Below are positions 1 through 9,106 of a stretch of DNA of 64,000 nt, one piece after another; the first letter of the stretch is position 1; each line of letters begins with the position of its first letter. The position numbers and the translations under genes were made by a program. The stretch is from Polynucleobacter hirudinilacicola. Lineage in GTDB: Bacteria > Pseudomonadota > Gammaproteobacteria > Burkholderiales > Burkholderiaceae. The stretch spans positions 990,777-1,054,776 of the forward strand of contig NZ_NAIA01000003.1 in NCBI RefSeq assembly GCF_002192535.1, written 5' to 3'. Below the pieces are notes generated by a model that saw nothing but the letters and a program-made list of their open reading frames with translations, did not search any database and was not told the DNA's origin.

Positions 1-3000
1 CCAAGTTCAAACTCTGAATCTGAGCCGCAGCCAATGATTGGAACTCACCGTCTTGCTGAGCGCCATCACTATTTACATCGACCCAAACACCGAAGTTAGC
101 AAATGCATCATCCTGAATATCCAAGATACCATCTTGATTGCCATCGAACAACTTAGCAATGGCTTGTAAGTCAGTCTCGCCATCTTGAGTTGAGAACGCA
201 ATCTGTAAGCTACCGTCCTCACGCATCAATGCCAAGAGACCATCTTCAGGACCAGTCCAAGCAGTTCCTTCGGCTACGCCGTCTTGGCCGTAATCAAAGC
301 GAACACCCGCATCAAGCGATAAGTAGCTGATGATGCCGTCATGGTTCATGTCAAGGGATACTGGGGCAACGCGTCCAACTACGCCACCAGTGGTGGATGT
401 TGTTGACAGACTTGTCAGAGTAACGCCTGACAAGTCGATTAATTGCCCTCCAGCACCCGCACCTGTTTGTGTATAGACGAATGTATGCGCGACAGCAGTG
501 CCATTAGTTGTTATGGATGCGTTAAAGAACACGGTTGATCCAGCTGCGCCGATACTATTAGCGTTTAGGTATTGAGTTGCTGCTGCTACGTCAGACCATG
601 AACCCAAACTAACCGCGGCAGAAAAAGTATTCGCATCATCAAATGTAACTCTGCCATTGGCATTGATAGCGTGCGAACGTGCTGCAATACCAGTGTTCAA
701 CTGCAACGTGCTATCAGTGCCATTAGTTGCTGCAGTAGCTGTGGCTAGAGCTGCAGTACCAACTACATCAAGAATATCGTACGTTGAGGATGAATTAAAG
801 TCAGTAATTACATCATATCCACTAATAGTTCCGCCGGTGGTAGTACCCCCAAAAGATAATGTTGTGGCGCCGCTCGCAAATACGAATGTATCGGTACCCG
901 CACCACCAGTCATCGTATCTGCACCAGCACCACCAGTGATCGTATCTGCACCATCACCACCAGTCATCGTATCTGCACCAGAGCCACCAGTGATTGTGTC
1001 AGCAGCAGAACCACCAGTAATTACAAATTGGCCATCTGCTTCGTTTGCACCATTCCAAGTCATTGCGGAAGCTAAGGCACTACCATCAACGGTCAGTGTT
1101 GCTCCACTAGCAACTAGTCCGTTTACGGTGGTCACGGACGTAGCAGCATTACCTAGAACAATACGCTCCACATTCGTTACGGCATTAAGGTCATTAGTAG
1201 CACCGCCAGCATCTGTGAAGTTCAAGGTGTCACTGTCAGCACCGCCATTAATCGTATCCGCGCTTGTCAAACTTGTACCAAGGTTGAAGATATCAGCACC
1301 TGCGCCGCCGTTTAAGGTGTCATTACCAGAACCGCTAGTGATTGTATCTGCACCAGAGCCACCAGTGATTGTGTCAGCAGCAGAACCACCAGTAATTACA
1401 AATTGGCCATCTGTTTCGGCTGCACCATTCCAAGTCATTGCGGAAGTTAAGGCACTGCCATCAACGGTCAGTGTTGCTCCACTAGCAACTAGTCCGTTTA
1501 CGGTGGTCACGGACGTAGCAGCATTACCTAGAACAATACGCTCCACATTCGTTACGGCATTAAGGTCATTAGTAGCACCGCCAGCATCTGTGAAGTTCAA
1601 GGTGTCACTGTCAGCACCGCCATTAATCGTATCCGCGCTTGTCAAACTTGTACCAAGGTTGAAGATATCAGCACCTGCGCCGCCGTTTAAGGTGTCATTA
1701 CCAGCATTGGAAGTGATAGTGTCATCGCCATCGCCACCATTAATGGTGTCATTAGCAATCGTGCTATCTACTGCAGTTTGAGTAGTTTCTACAACAGGAC
1801 TTTGCTGAGTTTGTTTTCCTGCTACGCTTGAAATGTTTGGGGCAGTCTGTCCTGTAGCGCTAGAAGTTATTACACCGGGATCGAACGTTGAGGAGATTTC
1901 AAACAAGTCAGTACCGGCAGTGTATGTCGCTGTCACGCCTGGAATAGCATTTAACTGATCTACCAAACCAGGGGCAACAGCATCAAATCGAGCATTACTA
2001 TTAGCAGCCGCTGATGTTGAAGAAGTATAAGTTTGGCCATTAAAAACAATGCTTATCGTTCCCGATCCGTTACCAAAGCTATTAGGGGTACCATAGTCAA
2101 TGGTTGTGACCCAAGCAGTATTTGTAGCATTCGTGACAGAAGCGGCAATAGTGAATGCATTTGCCGCACCAGCATTACTGGTTAAAGTAACTGCATCGCT
2201 AGCTAAATTACCTGCCCAAGTTACACCTTGAGCAGACAAACTATTAGCCAACGTCACACCATTAACAGACACAGCCTTTAATGCGTCATAGACGCTTTCA
2301 GCCGTGCGCCCATTGGCGAGAACAGTATGGCTGTAGTCAACAGTGCCAACGGTAACCGTGACGACGTCTCCTGCATCGTAACCATTGGCGTTAAAGGTCA
2401 ATGTTGAAATCTGACCTATAGCAGCGGCTTCAGCAGCTGTATTGTCGGTAATAGTGTCATTACCGACACCACCATCGATAGTGTCTGCACCAGCACCGCC
2501 ATTAATGGTGTCATTGCCATTGCCACCGAAGATGTTATCAACACCAGTTCCACCATTAATAGTGTCATCGCCATCAAAACCATAGAGTGCTGATGTTCCA
2601 TTTCCAGTGTTGCTAATAGTATCGGCGCCTGAAGTTCCCAGAGCTACATAGATACCCGTATCCACTGTGAATTCACCATCCGTTACGCTCAGCTTGCCCT
2701 GTTTGAGGCTATCTTGTTGATCGGCAGTAAATGTTGAAGCTGCTTTCTCATTAATTACGGTGAGCACATTATCAAACGGTGCCGCATATGTCATTGTGCT
2801 ATCGGTGTCACTTGCAGTAAATGTGATTGACTCTCCATTAACAACTGCACTCGTAGTGATGACAGGTGTGAGATTAGGATCACCAGGTATGGTTACCTTC
2901 AATTCAGCCTTATCAGACCCTTCAGCATTTGTTACGGTATAAGTAAAGATGTCATCGGCCGTCTTGCCATGAGCAATCAATGCAGCTTTAGTTGGGTCCA

Positions 3001-3907
3001 CTGTGTATGAATATGTTCCATCTGCCTTGATAACCAAACTGCCATACAAACCCACCAGCGCAGTGTTAAGAGTACCGGTAGCACCAGAACCGTCTTCAGC
3101 GCCTGTACGAATTGCTGAAACTGTTAAAGAACCACCAAGCGGATCTTGATCATTTGTCAATACAGTACCAGTTGCTACTACATAGGCAGTAGTAACCAGT
3201 GTGCTATTTAGGAAGGTTGGTAGTTCGGCTTCGTTCTGTACAACAACACCATCCAAGGTTGAATTGTTAAAACCATCCCATGCCACTGGACTCAAGTTAA
3301 CCTGAGTTGCCCCAGTACCAACTCCGAATGCGTAAGAAGTTATCTTATTAGTATTTAAGAATGATTTCCATGCAGCTTCTTCAGTTGCATCAAGGCCAAG
3401 GCCTGTTGACTGTGCACCAGTCGGACTAGGGTTAGTTAGCAACGATACAGTGCCATTAACGCTACCTAATGTAGGATCACCATCAGAAATAAAGTAAGAG
3501 ACATTTCTTACATCAGACCCCACTAACTTCCCAGTGCTTGTTGCAAATGCACTTGTTGCAACAGCTATGGCAGCATCATAATTGGTGTACTGACCAGTAT
3601 CACTAGGGCCTGCAGTTAGAGCATTAATAAATGTTCTAGCAGCTGCAACAGTTAACCATGTATCACCAAGTTGTAGAGCATCACCGGTGTCAGTGCTATC
3701 CACTTTTCCACTAAATTTAACTAAACGCACCATTGCGTTTGTATTGGCATCATATGTATCTAGCAAATCATTGAGTGCAAGCTTAGTGGCCTCCATCCGT
3801 GAAATTGTCTGACCTGCATATGTAACATTGGTAGTCATACTTCCTGAAACATCAATAACCAACATCATATTTACAGAAGGCTCGGTTGCTGTCAGTCCTA
3901 CGGTACT
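1..3907 (-). CDS. Giant vWA/RTX adhesin, frameshifted continuation, C-terminus beyond the left edge
   Basis: This is the second reading frame of the adhesin whose N-terminal part lies at 3852-5522. It opens just after an in-frame stop at about 3910 and stays open to base 1. It begins with a von Willebrand factor A domain: MMLVIDVSGSM holds the DxSxS metal-site motif (first Met at 3868). A cadherin-like stretch follows, then RTX nonapeptides of the GGxGxDxI type (about 2410-2610) and two nearly identical 125-residue RTX blocks (969-1705). The last part in the window has EF-hand-like segments (DMNHDGI, DGNQDGI, DVNSDG) and matches the C-terminal module of the adhesin at 15368-22573. No usable start codon with a ribosome binding site precedes the vWA domain, so it is probably not a separate gene. 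It is expected to be secreted by type I export and surface bound; that role is inferred. Confidence 0.8.
969..1705 (-). repeat. 375-bp direct repeat in the adhesin gene, two copies
   Basis: Two copies (about 969-1330 and 1344-1705) are offset by 375 bp, that is 125 codons, and differ by only a few bases. Each encodes an RTX block followed by a domain containing NVERIVLGNAA. The near identity suggests recent duplication or gene conversion, and the copies could recombine to change protein length. Confidence 0.85.
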
Positions 3908-5522
3908 CTATGCTGTCATCTACTGCGACTGGGTTGTCGTTAACCGCATTTACAGTAATCGTTTCAGTAGCTGTATCTGTGCCACCTTCACCATCGCTGA
4001 TCTCATAGTCAAAGCTTACTTCACCATTAAAGTTCGCATTTGGCGTAAAGGTAATCACGCCAGCAGCGCTAATGTTCACCTTGCCATCAGTTACGGCAAT
4101 CTCTTGCGCATTACCTGTCAAGGTAGTGCCATTAATACTGGTGACACTTAAGGTATCACGGTCTAGATCGGTATCTAAATCTAGTGGCGTTAAGGTAACA
4201 GTCTGGTCTTCATCGACAGTGTATGTGTCATCTACTGCGACTGGGGCTGAATTAGCAACCTTATCGATAATAGTACCCGTAGCGCTTGGGCCTGATACAT
4301 CATGGTCATCATCAGATGAACAATTTTCGCCATCTTCTTCATGATCGTCACCCTCGTGATCATCGCCGTCTTTAGATTCAGCTGAGTAGCTGTACTCGCT
4401 ATCTTCATGATCATCTTCTTCGTGATCATCGCCATCAATCAATTGAACGCCATTTGTTACGGCAGACGTCAAAGTAACGGTAACAGTTTGATCACCCTCC
4501 ACCTTAGAATCTTCGTTTGTTGTGATTTCAATATATCCGGATGTTTCGCCCTTAGGAATAATGATTTCGTAAGTTGGCGCATCATAATCTGCATCTGCAA
4601 CAGTAGCAGTGCCACCTAGAACATACTTAATAACTGTATCTTGAGAAGATTCCTTGCTTAACTCAACTGTGTAAACAAGCTTACCGCCCTCTTGCACATC
4701 TGCTGCATTTTTGATCGTAACAACTGGCTTATCGCCATTGTCCAAAACCTTACCAATTGCAACTAAACCATTGCCTTTGCCAGAATGATCATTGTCTGAA
4801 TACTTGTCATCACCTTTGCCTTGGTCTGGATCTTTTTGGAGCCCAGTTAAACTTAATCTCCCAATAGTCGCAGAATTAATGGTTGCTACAACTTTTTGCG
4901 TGCCATTGAAGACCTCATTAGGTTCGGATTTAAACGTGAAGGTAGCGCTGGTATCACCCGCCGCAATGGTCAACTGGTTTGGTTCACCATTTAAGGTGTA
5001 ATTAACAACAGTAGCTTCCGATGCAGCGCGATCCAATTTGACCGTATAAGTGAGCGTGCCACCTTCTTCAACTGACTTGCTTACATCTAAAGAAATCTTT
5101 GGAGGCGCATCGTTATCCTGAATGGTAGTCGCAAAGCCGGACTTTTCCGAATTAATTCCAACGCCTTTATTTGCTGCCAGCTCTACATTGAATGTATCGG
5201 CACCATCAAAGAGGTTATCGTCTTTTAACTTAATACTAACTTCGCTTGAGGTCTTCCCTTTAGGGATAACAACATAGTAAAGGCCGGTGGGGGCGCCGTT
5301 ACCGTCTTTCTCCGCAATAACATTGGATGGCAACTTATAACCCTCTTCGCTGCCGCTAAGCTTGAAATAAACCTTGGTATCTGTTGAAGACGCTTTAGCA
5401 ATATTGATATTAAAGGAGAGTACACCACCCTCTTTAACGGTCTGCGCGCCGCCAGAAATCGAAGCAACTGGAGATGCTACTGGAGTAACAACTTTAGAAG
5501 AAGATTTATTGTTTGAGCTCAT
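3852..5522 (-). CDS. Giant adhesin, N-terminal part (Calx-beta-like and cadherin-like domains)
   Basis: The ATG at 5522 follows an AGGA about 8 bases upstream. There is no signal peptide, as expected for a type I secretion substrate. Three Calx-beta-like repeats (about residues 20-365, each with an EGG...LxYTV pattern) come first. Next is an Asp/His/Glu-rich linker at about residues 365-412 with several DDHE units, which could bind metal. A cadherin-like domain (APVAVDDTYTVDEDQ) follows. After a second PVAVDD the frame runs into 20 unrelated residues and stops at 3852. Skipping one base near 3905 would join it to the vWA frame as DDSIETVGLTATEPS, so a one-base insertion or a sequence error is likely. 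The PilZ gene lies 68 bp upstream on the same strand and may be co-transcribed. Confidence 0.85.
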   Translation of the reverse strand: MSSNNKSSSKVVTPVASPVASISGGAQTVKEGGVLSFNINIAKASSTDTKVYFKLSGSEEGYKLPSNVIAEKDGNGAPTGLYYVVIPKGKTSSEVSIKLKDDNLFDGADTFNVELAANKGVGINSEKSGFATTIQDNDAPPKISLDVSKSVEEGGTLTYTVKLDRAASEATVVNYTLNGEPNQLTIAAGDTSATFTFKSEPNEVFNGTQKVVATINSATIGRLSLTGLQKDPDQGKGDDKYSDNDHSGKGNGLVAIGKVLDNGDKPVVTIKNAADVQEGGKLVYTVELSKESSQDTVIKYVLGGTATVADADYDAPTYEIIIPKGETSGYIEITTNEDSKVEGDQTVTVTLTSAVTNGVQLIDGDDHEEDDHEDSEYSYSAESKDGDDHEGDDHEEDGENCSSDDDHDVSGPSATGTIIDKVANSAPVAVDDTYTVDEDQTVTLTPLDLDTDLDRDTLSVTSINGTTLTGNAQEIAVTDGKVNISAAGVITFTPNANFNGEVSFDYEISDGEGGTDTATETITVNAVNDNPVAVDDSIEYRRTDSNRAFCKYDVGY

Positions 5523-5590
5523 GGTTTATTTCCTGTCTTAGTTTTTTTGCTAATTACTGTATTTGATTTATGGGTTTCGGTATTGCTGAA

Positions 5591-5896
5591 TTAATTACTA
5601 CGAATGTCTTGTTTAATAATCTTTGCTGCTATTCCGAGCTTGCCGTCCTTGTTTGTTAGACGGACCACTTCGCCGGTACAACGAATTTCTAATTTGCCGC
5701 CTGGGGTATCTAGTTCAATGGTGAATTCGATTGCGGAACCGAGTTCCTGATCATCATCAAGCTCAAAATAAACACCCGTAGCACTAATATCTTGGGTTAA
5801 CCCCTTTTTGCCGTTGAGAACAACCGGCATTTGCGAGCGCACTCTGGGCGCTCTGTCACGCTGGACTTTGGATAGACCTGTCACACTTTTTTTCAT
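5591..5896 (-). CDS. PilZ-domain protein (putative c-di-GMP receptor)
   Basis: This is a small protein of 101 residues from the ATG at 5896; a TTG 33 bases upstream is possible but lies within the FNR-like box. It is essentially a single PilZ domain. An Arg-rich N-terminal segment (RDRAPRVR) is followed about 20 residues later by DISATGVYF, matching the RxxxR and (D/N)xSxxG motifs that bind c-di-GMP in this family. The giant adhesin starts 68 bp downstream on the same strand, so a role in adhesin expression or export under c-di-GMP control is likely but inferred. The distant diguanylate cyclase at 6147-7325 is transcribed in the same direction. Confidence 0.85.
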   Translation of the reverse strand: MKKSVTGLSKVQRDRAPRVRSQMPVVLNGKKGLTQDISATGVYFELDDDQELGSAIEFTIELDTPGGKLEIRCTGEVVRLTNKDGKLGIAAKIIKQDIRSN

Positions 5897-5915
5897 AGTC
5901 AAAGAATAGGTTTCT

Positions 5916-5929
5916 TTGATATAGATCAA
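5916..5929 (-). promoter_or_regulatory. Perfect FNR-type box
   Basis: TTGAT-ATAG-ATCAA matches the TTGATNNNNATCAA consensus of FNR/ANR regulators exactly. It ends 20 bases upstream of the PilZ ATG at 5896. The closeness to the start fits a repressor-type or leader-overlapping site better than a classical activator position. Binding is inferred from the consensus alone. Confidence 0.55.
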
Positions 5930-6097
5930 ATGAGAGGCACCTACTTATCAATTAGTAGCTGGGGTGCTAATTTTGTGGGGGTAATTTTGGTAGTAGCGCA
6001 GTACGCCAACTAGTACTTATCAACTACTTTATACAATATCCAAAGTGATTGATAATTTCTCTATATAAATCAATAACTTGTAAATATATAGCAAAGA
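5930..6097 (-). promoter_or_regulatory. AT-rich upstream region of PilZ-adhesin genes
   Basis: This non-coding stretch holds a repeated TACTTATCAAYTA (about 5942-5955 and 6013-6026) and an inverted repeat with arms CTATATA (6061-6067) and TATATAG (6085-6091). It probably contains the promoter of the PilZ-adhesin unit. No convincing -35/-10 pair was assigned. Confidence 0.35.
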
Positions 6098-6136
6098 AAA
6101 AAGCTCTCAATCTTGAAGGTGATTTTTAGGCTTTTT
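6098..6136 (-). terminator. Possible rho-independent terminator after the diguanylate cyclase gene
   Basis: Arms AAAAAGC (6098-6104) and GCTTTTT (6130-6136) surround a loop of about 25 bases, 11 bases past the stop at 6147. On the minus strand the stem is followed by a T-run. The loop is long, so the call is tentative. Confidence 0.4.
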
Positions 6137-6146
6137 AAGAACTTCC

Positions 6147-7325
6147 TTAGGACTTATTCTCTACAGGTGGCATATTTTTATGAAAATGCCAGCTGTTTTT
6201 CCCCTGCTTTTTAGCTTCATACATGGCCTCATCGGCATGCTCTACCATCTCTGCTGGGCTGGAGTTGTCAAATGGGTACAAAGTGACACCAATACTCGCT
6301 CCAATGGTGACCTTGTCGTGTGGCAATCTAATGGGCTTTTGCAAGGCGGTCAGAACCCGTCTTAAGAGGTAATGGGATTCTTGTTGGGTTTGGATCCCAC
6401 CCAGTAGCAGTACAAACTCATCTCCGCCTAGGCGCATCACCGCATCATCACCACGGATGGTGGCGCGCAAACGTTGAGCCACTTCAATCAGCACCTCATC
6501 ACCCGCCGTGTGTCCTAGACGATCATTTACCAGCTTAAAGCCATCTAAATCCAAGAAGCAAACAGCCAAAAGGCCGCCCTGCTGATGGCAACTGCTAATT
6601 GCCTGCTCCAAGAGCGGAATTAAGGCACTGCGGTTAGGTAATTTCGTTAACTCATCGATATAGGCGGCATTAGCCAAAAGGTCATTCGATTCAATGAGGG
6701 CATTCTCACCAGCCTCAATGACCCTAAAGAACCTTCTCATAATGACAATGATGATAGAAATGAGCGCCAAGAAGACAAGTGCCACACTCAAAGTAATATT
6801 GCGTTGAAGCGTATTGAGGATTTGATCCTCGGTTTGCGTCGACATCTCTATACGGAGCCAACCGAGTACTACTCCCGCCCTCACTTTGTACCAAAGCGTA
6901 ACTACACCACCATCTTGGGTTTTGACTAAATCAGAGCTGGTATTAAGCGGTGGATTAATAAAGGTCTGATCAAAAACTAAGTTTGATTCCCCAGGATTTG
7001 TCTTAGATTTTGCTAAGTTCAAAATGACATTACCTTTGCTATCGGTAATGGCTACAGCGAGCATATTTTCATTGGCCAGGGTATCGACTAACCTTGACTC
7101 CAGCTCCGTATAGTCGCGAGTCACAATCGGATCACTGACTGCTACGGCAATACCTTTAATCAAGGCATGCTCACGGCGATCTTGTGTCACCCGCAAAAGA
7201 TTATTAATACTGTAATAGGTCCATACGCTAGTCAGGATCATCAAGATCAATACCAATCCAGCGATGGAATAAATAACTTTAGGAAGTGCTATTTGGCTAG
7301 CACTGCGGCGGCGTTCAATTCGCAT
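6147..7325 (-). CDS. Membrane diguanylate cyclase (GGDEF)
   Basis: Makes c-di-GMP from two GTP. The N-terminus has a membrane helix (about residues 15-40), then a periplasmic sensor region of about 140 residues, a second helix (about 180-205) and a GGDEF domain. The active-site motif RLGGDEF is intact, and an RxxD inhibitory site (RGDD) lies five residues before it. I chose the ATG at 7325; a TTG at 7337 is in frame but less likely. The ATG lies inside the end of the upstream PhnD-like gene (stop at 7315, 11-bp overlap), so the two are probably translationally coupled. The binding protein may present a ligand to the sensor region; this is inferred. Confidence 0.9.
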   Translation of the reverse strand: MRIERRRSASQIALPKVIYSIAGLVLILMILTSVWTYYSINNLLRVTQDRREHALIKGIAVAVSDPIVTRDYTELESRLVDTLANENMLAVAITDSKGNVILNLAKSKTNPGESNLVFDQTFINPPLNTSSDLVKTQDGGVVTLWYKVRAGVVLGWLRIEMSTQTEDQILNTLQRNITLSVALVFLALISIIIVIMRRFFRVIEAGENALIESNDLLANAAYIDELTKLPNRSALIPLLEQAISSCHQQGGLLAVCFLDLDGFKLVNDRLGHTAGDEVLIEVAQRLRATIRGDDAVMRLGGDEFVLLLGGIQTQQESHYLLRRVLTALQKPIRLPHDKVTIGASIGVTLYPFDNSSPAEMVEHADEAMYEAKKQGKNSWHFHKNMPPVENKS

Positions 7326-8202
7326 CGTGCACCACAAATTTATCCAAACCCAAATTCTCCAAAGCTTGATAGTCTTGCTTATAGCTTACAGCAACAGGAT
7401 CAGGCATTTGTATTCCCTCTAACAGCGCTACGGATGAAGGATCAAGTTTCAATTTCATAAAACCATCTATCACGGCTGTATTTAAAGCATGAGGTACGCG
7501 CGGATGAACCGCAAAAGGATGAGGTCTAAAACTAGGGCTGACATACAAAATACGTAAATGTTCGCGCACCTCTAATCTCTCGCGTAAATACGTTGCATTG
7601 ACCCCACCACCTGCAGCAGCCTGACCTAAGATCACTGCGCGATAGACATTTCCATGAGAACGTACATAGATTGGATTAATGGGAGTGTGCGCCTTAGCAA
7701 AAACTGACCTTAACAGCAGAGAGGAACCAAAGGCATTGGGCGATGGGAAGGCAACTTTTTGATTCTTCAGTTCTGCAATGCTAGCGATAGGACTATCCGC
7801 TCTCACCACAATAATGCCGTCGAGCATTTGCTTGCCATCGGCCAGTAAAGGATCATATCCCTGCGTACGATGGGCCATGACCAAATGATATGGATTCATA
7901 AATGCAAAATCTGCTTTACCACTGAGCACCGCTTTTTCAAAGGCATGAATACTGGCTGGAATTTGCAAATCAAAACACGTTTTGGCACTTTTTCCTACGC
8001 GCTCTAATACAGGGGCCCAAGCAGCATATAACTGCGTCGGCGCTAATTGCGGAACAATATAGACGCTACGAACCACTACCGCAGAGGGATCACCGATACA
8101 GTTTGCTACTGCTGAGTTAACCGCAATAGGACCAAAAAAAAGTATGGTGAGAAAAGCTCTTTTTAGAAAATGGAATGAAGGCGAGTAATGCAAATCAATC
8201 AA
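7315..8202 (-). CDS. PhnD-like periplasmic substrate-binding protein
   Basis: A signal peptide (FLKRAFLTILFFGPIAVNSAVA) is followed by a phosphate/phosphonate-type binding fold: SVYIVPQLAPTQLYAAWAPVL at the start, then AFMNPYHLVMAHRTQGY and KVAFPSPNAFGSSLLLRSVFAK. These patterns are typical of PhnD/SsuA-type proteins. No ATG is available, so translation probably begins at the TTG at 8202, or at another TTG nine bases downstream. There is no permease or ATPase gene nearby. Instead the gene overlaps a transmembrane diguanylate cyclase, which suggests that it is the ligand sensor of a c-di-GMP pathway rather than a transporter part. The ligand cannot be told from sequence. Confidence 0.85.
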   Translation of the reverse strand: MIDLHYSPSFHFLKRAFLTILFFGPIAVNSAVANCIGDPSAVVVRSVYIVPQLAPTQLYAAWAPVLERVGKSAKTCFDLQIPASIHAFEKAVLSGKADFAFMNPYHLVMAHRTQGYDPLLADGKQMLDGIIVVRADSPIASIAELKNQKVAFPSPNAFGSSLLLRSVFAKAHTPINPIYVRSHGNVYRAVILGQAAAGGGVNATYLRERLEVREHLRILYVSPSFRPHPFAVHPRVPHALNTAVIDGFMKLKLDPSSVALLEGIQMPDPVAVSYKQDYQALENLGLDKFVVHDAN

Positions 8203-8253
8203 TCGTATAGTGAAGCAGGAATGGGGCCAAGAAACAAAAGTAATAGATGCTAC

Positions 8254-9048
8254 TTACTTCAGAGATTTGAGTAATTCAGCTTCATTGAGTTTGGCATCTG
8301 AATAATCGGGGCGAATACGCAAGGCTTTCTTAAAATAATCGAGCGCTTCTTTAGGGCGATTAAGGTCTCTTAAGGCAACGCCCATATTATTTAATGCTTC
8401 AGCATAATCTGGCTTAAGAGCAACCGCCTCTTCAAAATTAGCTAGTGCCGCCTTGGCATCTTTCAAGATACGTTGGACTACACCACAGTTATTGTGCGCT
8501 GCTGAGTTATCTGGATCTAGTTTGAGCGATGCCTGCATTAAGCCTAAGGCTAATGCAAAGTTTTGATTTTCTGCGGCAATAATGCCCATCAGATGATATG
8601 CGGGCGCATTTTTCGGATCAGCTCTCACAACGAGCTCACAAGTTAGATACGCATCTCTTAGTTGACCTTTGCGACGTAACTCAATCGCACGATTAAAGGT
8701 CGCTACTACATTTAGACGCTTAACAATCGGCGGCGCGTCTTTAGTACCCGCCGCAACGGATGGTTTTGTAGGGCTCGCCTTTGATGCTAACTTTTTAGCG
8801 ACTGTCTTTTTTACAGCAGCCTTCTTAGCCGGGGTAGCACTCCGATTGCTCTCAACTTTTTTCGATGCAGTTTTAACTTTGGACTTTTCACTTGAAGTCG
8901 TCACCTTTTTTGGGCTTGCAGACTTCTTGTCTTGATCGCTCTTTTTGTCAGCTGTTTTCTTAGCTACCGCTGTCTTTTTACTAGCCACTGTTTTTGTTAC
9001 TGTTTTCTTTTCAATAGTTTTTTTTGCTGGTGCTTTTTTAGTTGGCAT
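8254..9048 (-). CDS. TPR protein with a lysine/alanine-rich N-terminal tail
   Basis: Residues 1-100 are almost only Lys, Ala, Thr, Ser and Val, with repeated KKT/AKK units like those of histone H1-like bacterial proteins. Residues about 115-264 contain three to four tetratricopeptide repeats (for example AAHNNCGVVQRILKDAKAAL and ALNNMGVALRDLNRPKEAL). There is no signal peptide or membrane segment. The tail could bind nucleic acid or an acidic surface, and the TPR part a protein partner. It lies between the metalloprotease gene and the PhnD-like gene on the same strand. No specific function is recognised. Confidence 0.8.
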   Translation of the reverse strand: MPTKKAPAKKTIEKKTVTKTVASKKTAVAKKTADKKSDQDKKSASPKKVTTSSEKSKVKTASKKVESNRSATPAKKAAVKKTVAKKLASKASPTKPSVAAGTKDAPPIVKRLNVVATFNRAIELRRKGQLRDAYLTCELVVRADPKNAPAYHLMGIIAAENQNFALALGLMQASLKLDPDNSAAHNNCGVVQRILKDAKAALANFEEAVALKPDYAEALNNMGVALRDLNRPKEALDYFKKALRIRPDYSDAKLNEAELLKSLK

Positions 9049-9106
9049 TTTTTTTATTCAAGATGAGAAAGACTATTAAGACTAATTTTATCGATTACTT
9101 TTCACA

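Noticed and set aside
657..1781. Long plus-strand open frame opposite the RTX adhesin
   Set aside because: Its product is a Val/Ala/Pro-rich mirror of the repeat codons, carries the same 375-bp repeat and has no ribosome binding site; it is a shadow of the minus-strand gene.
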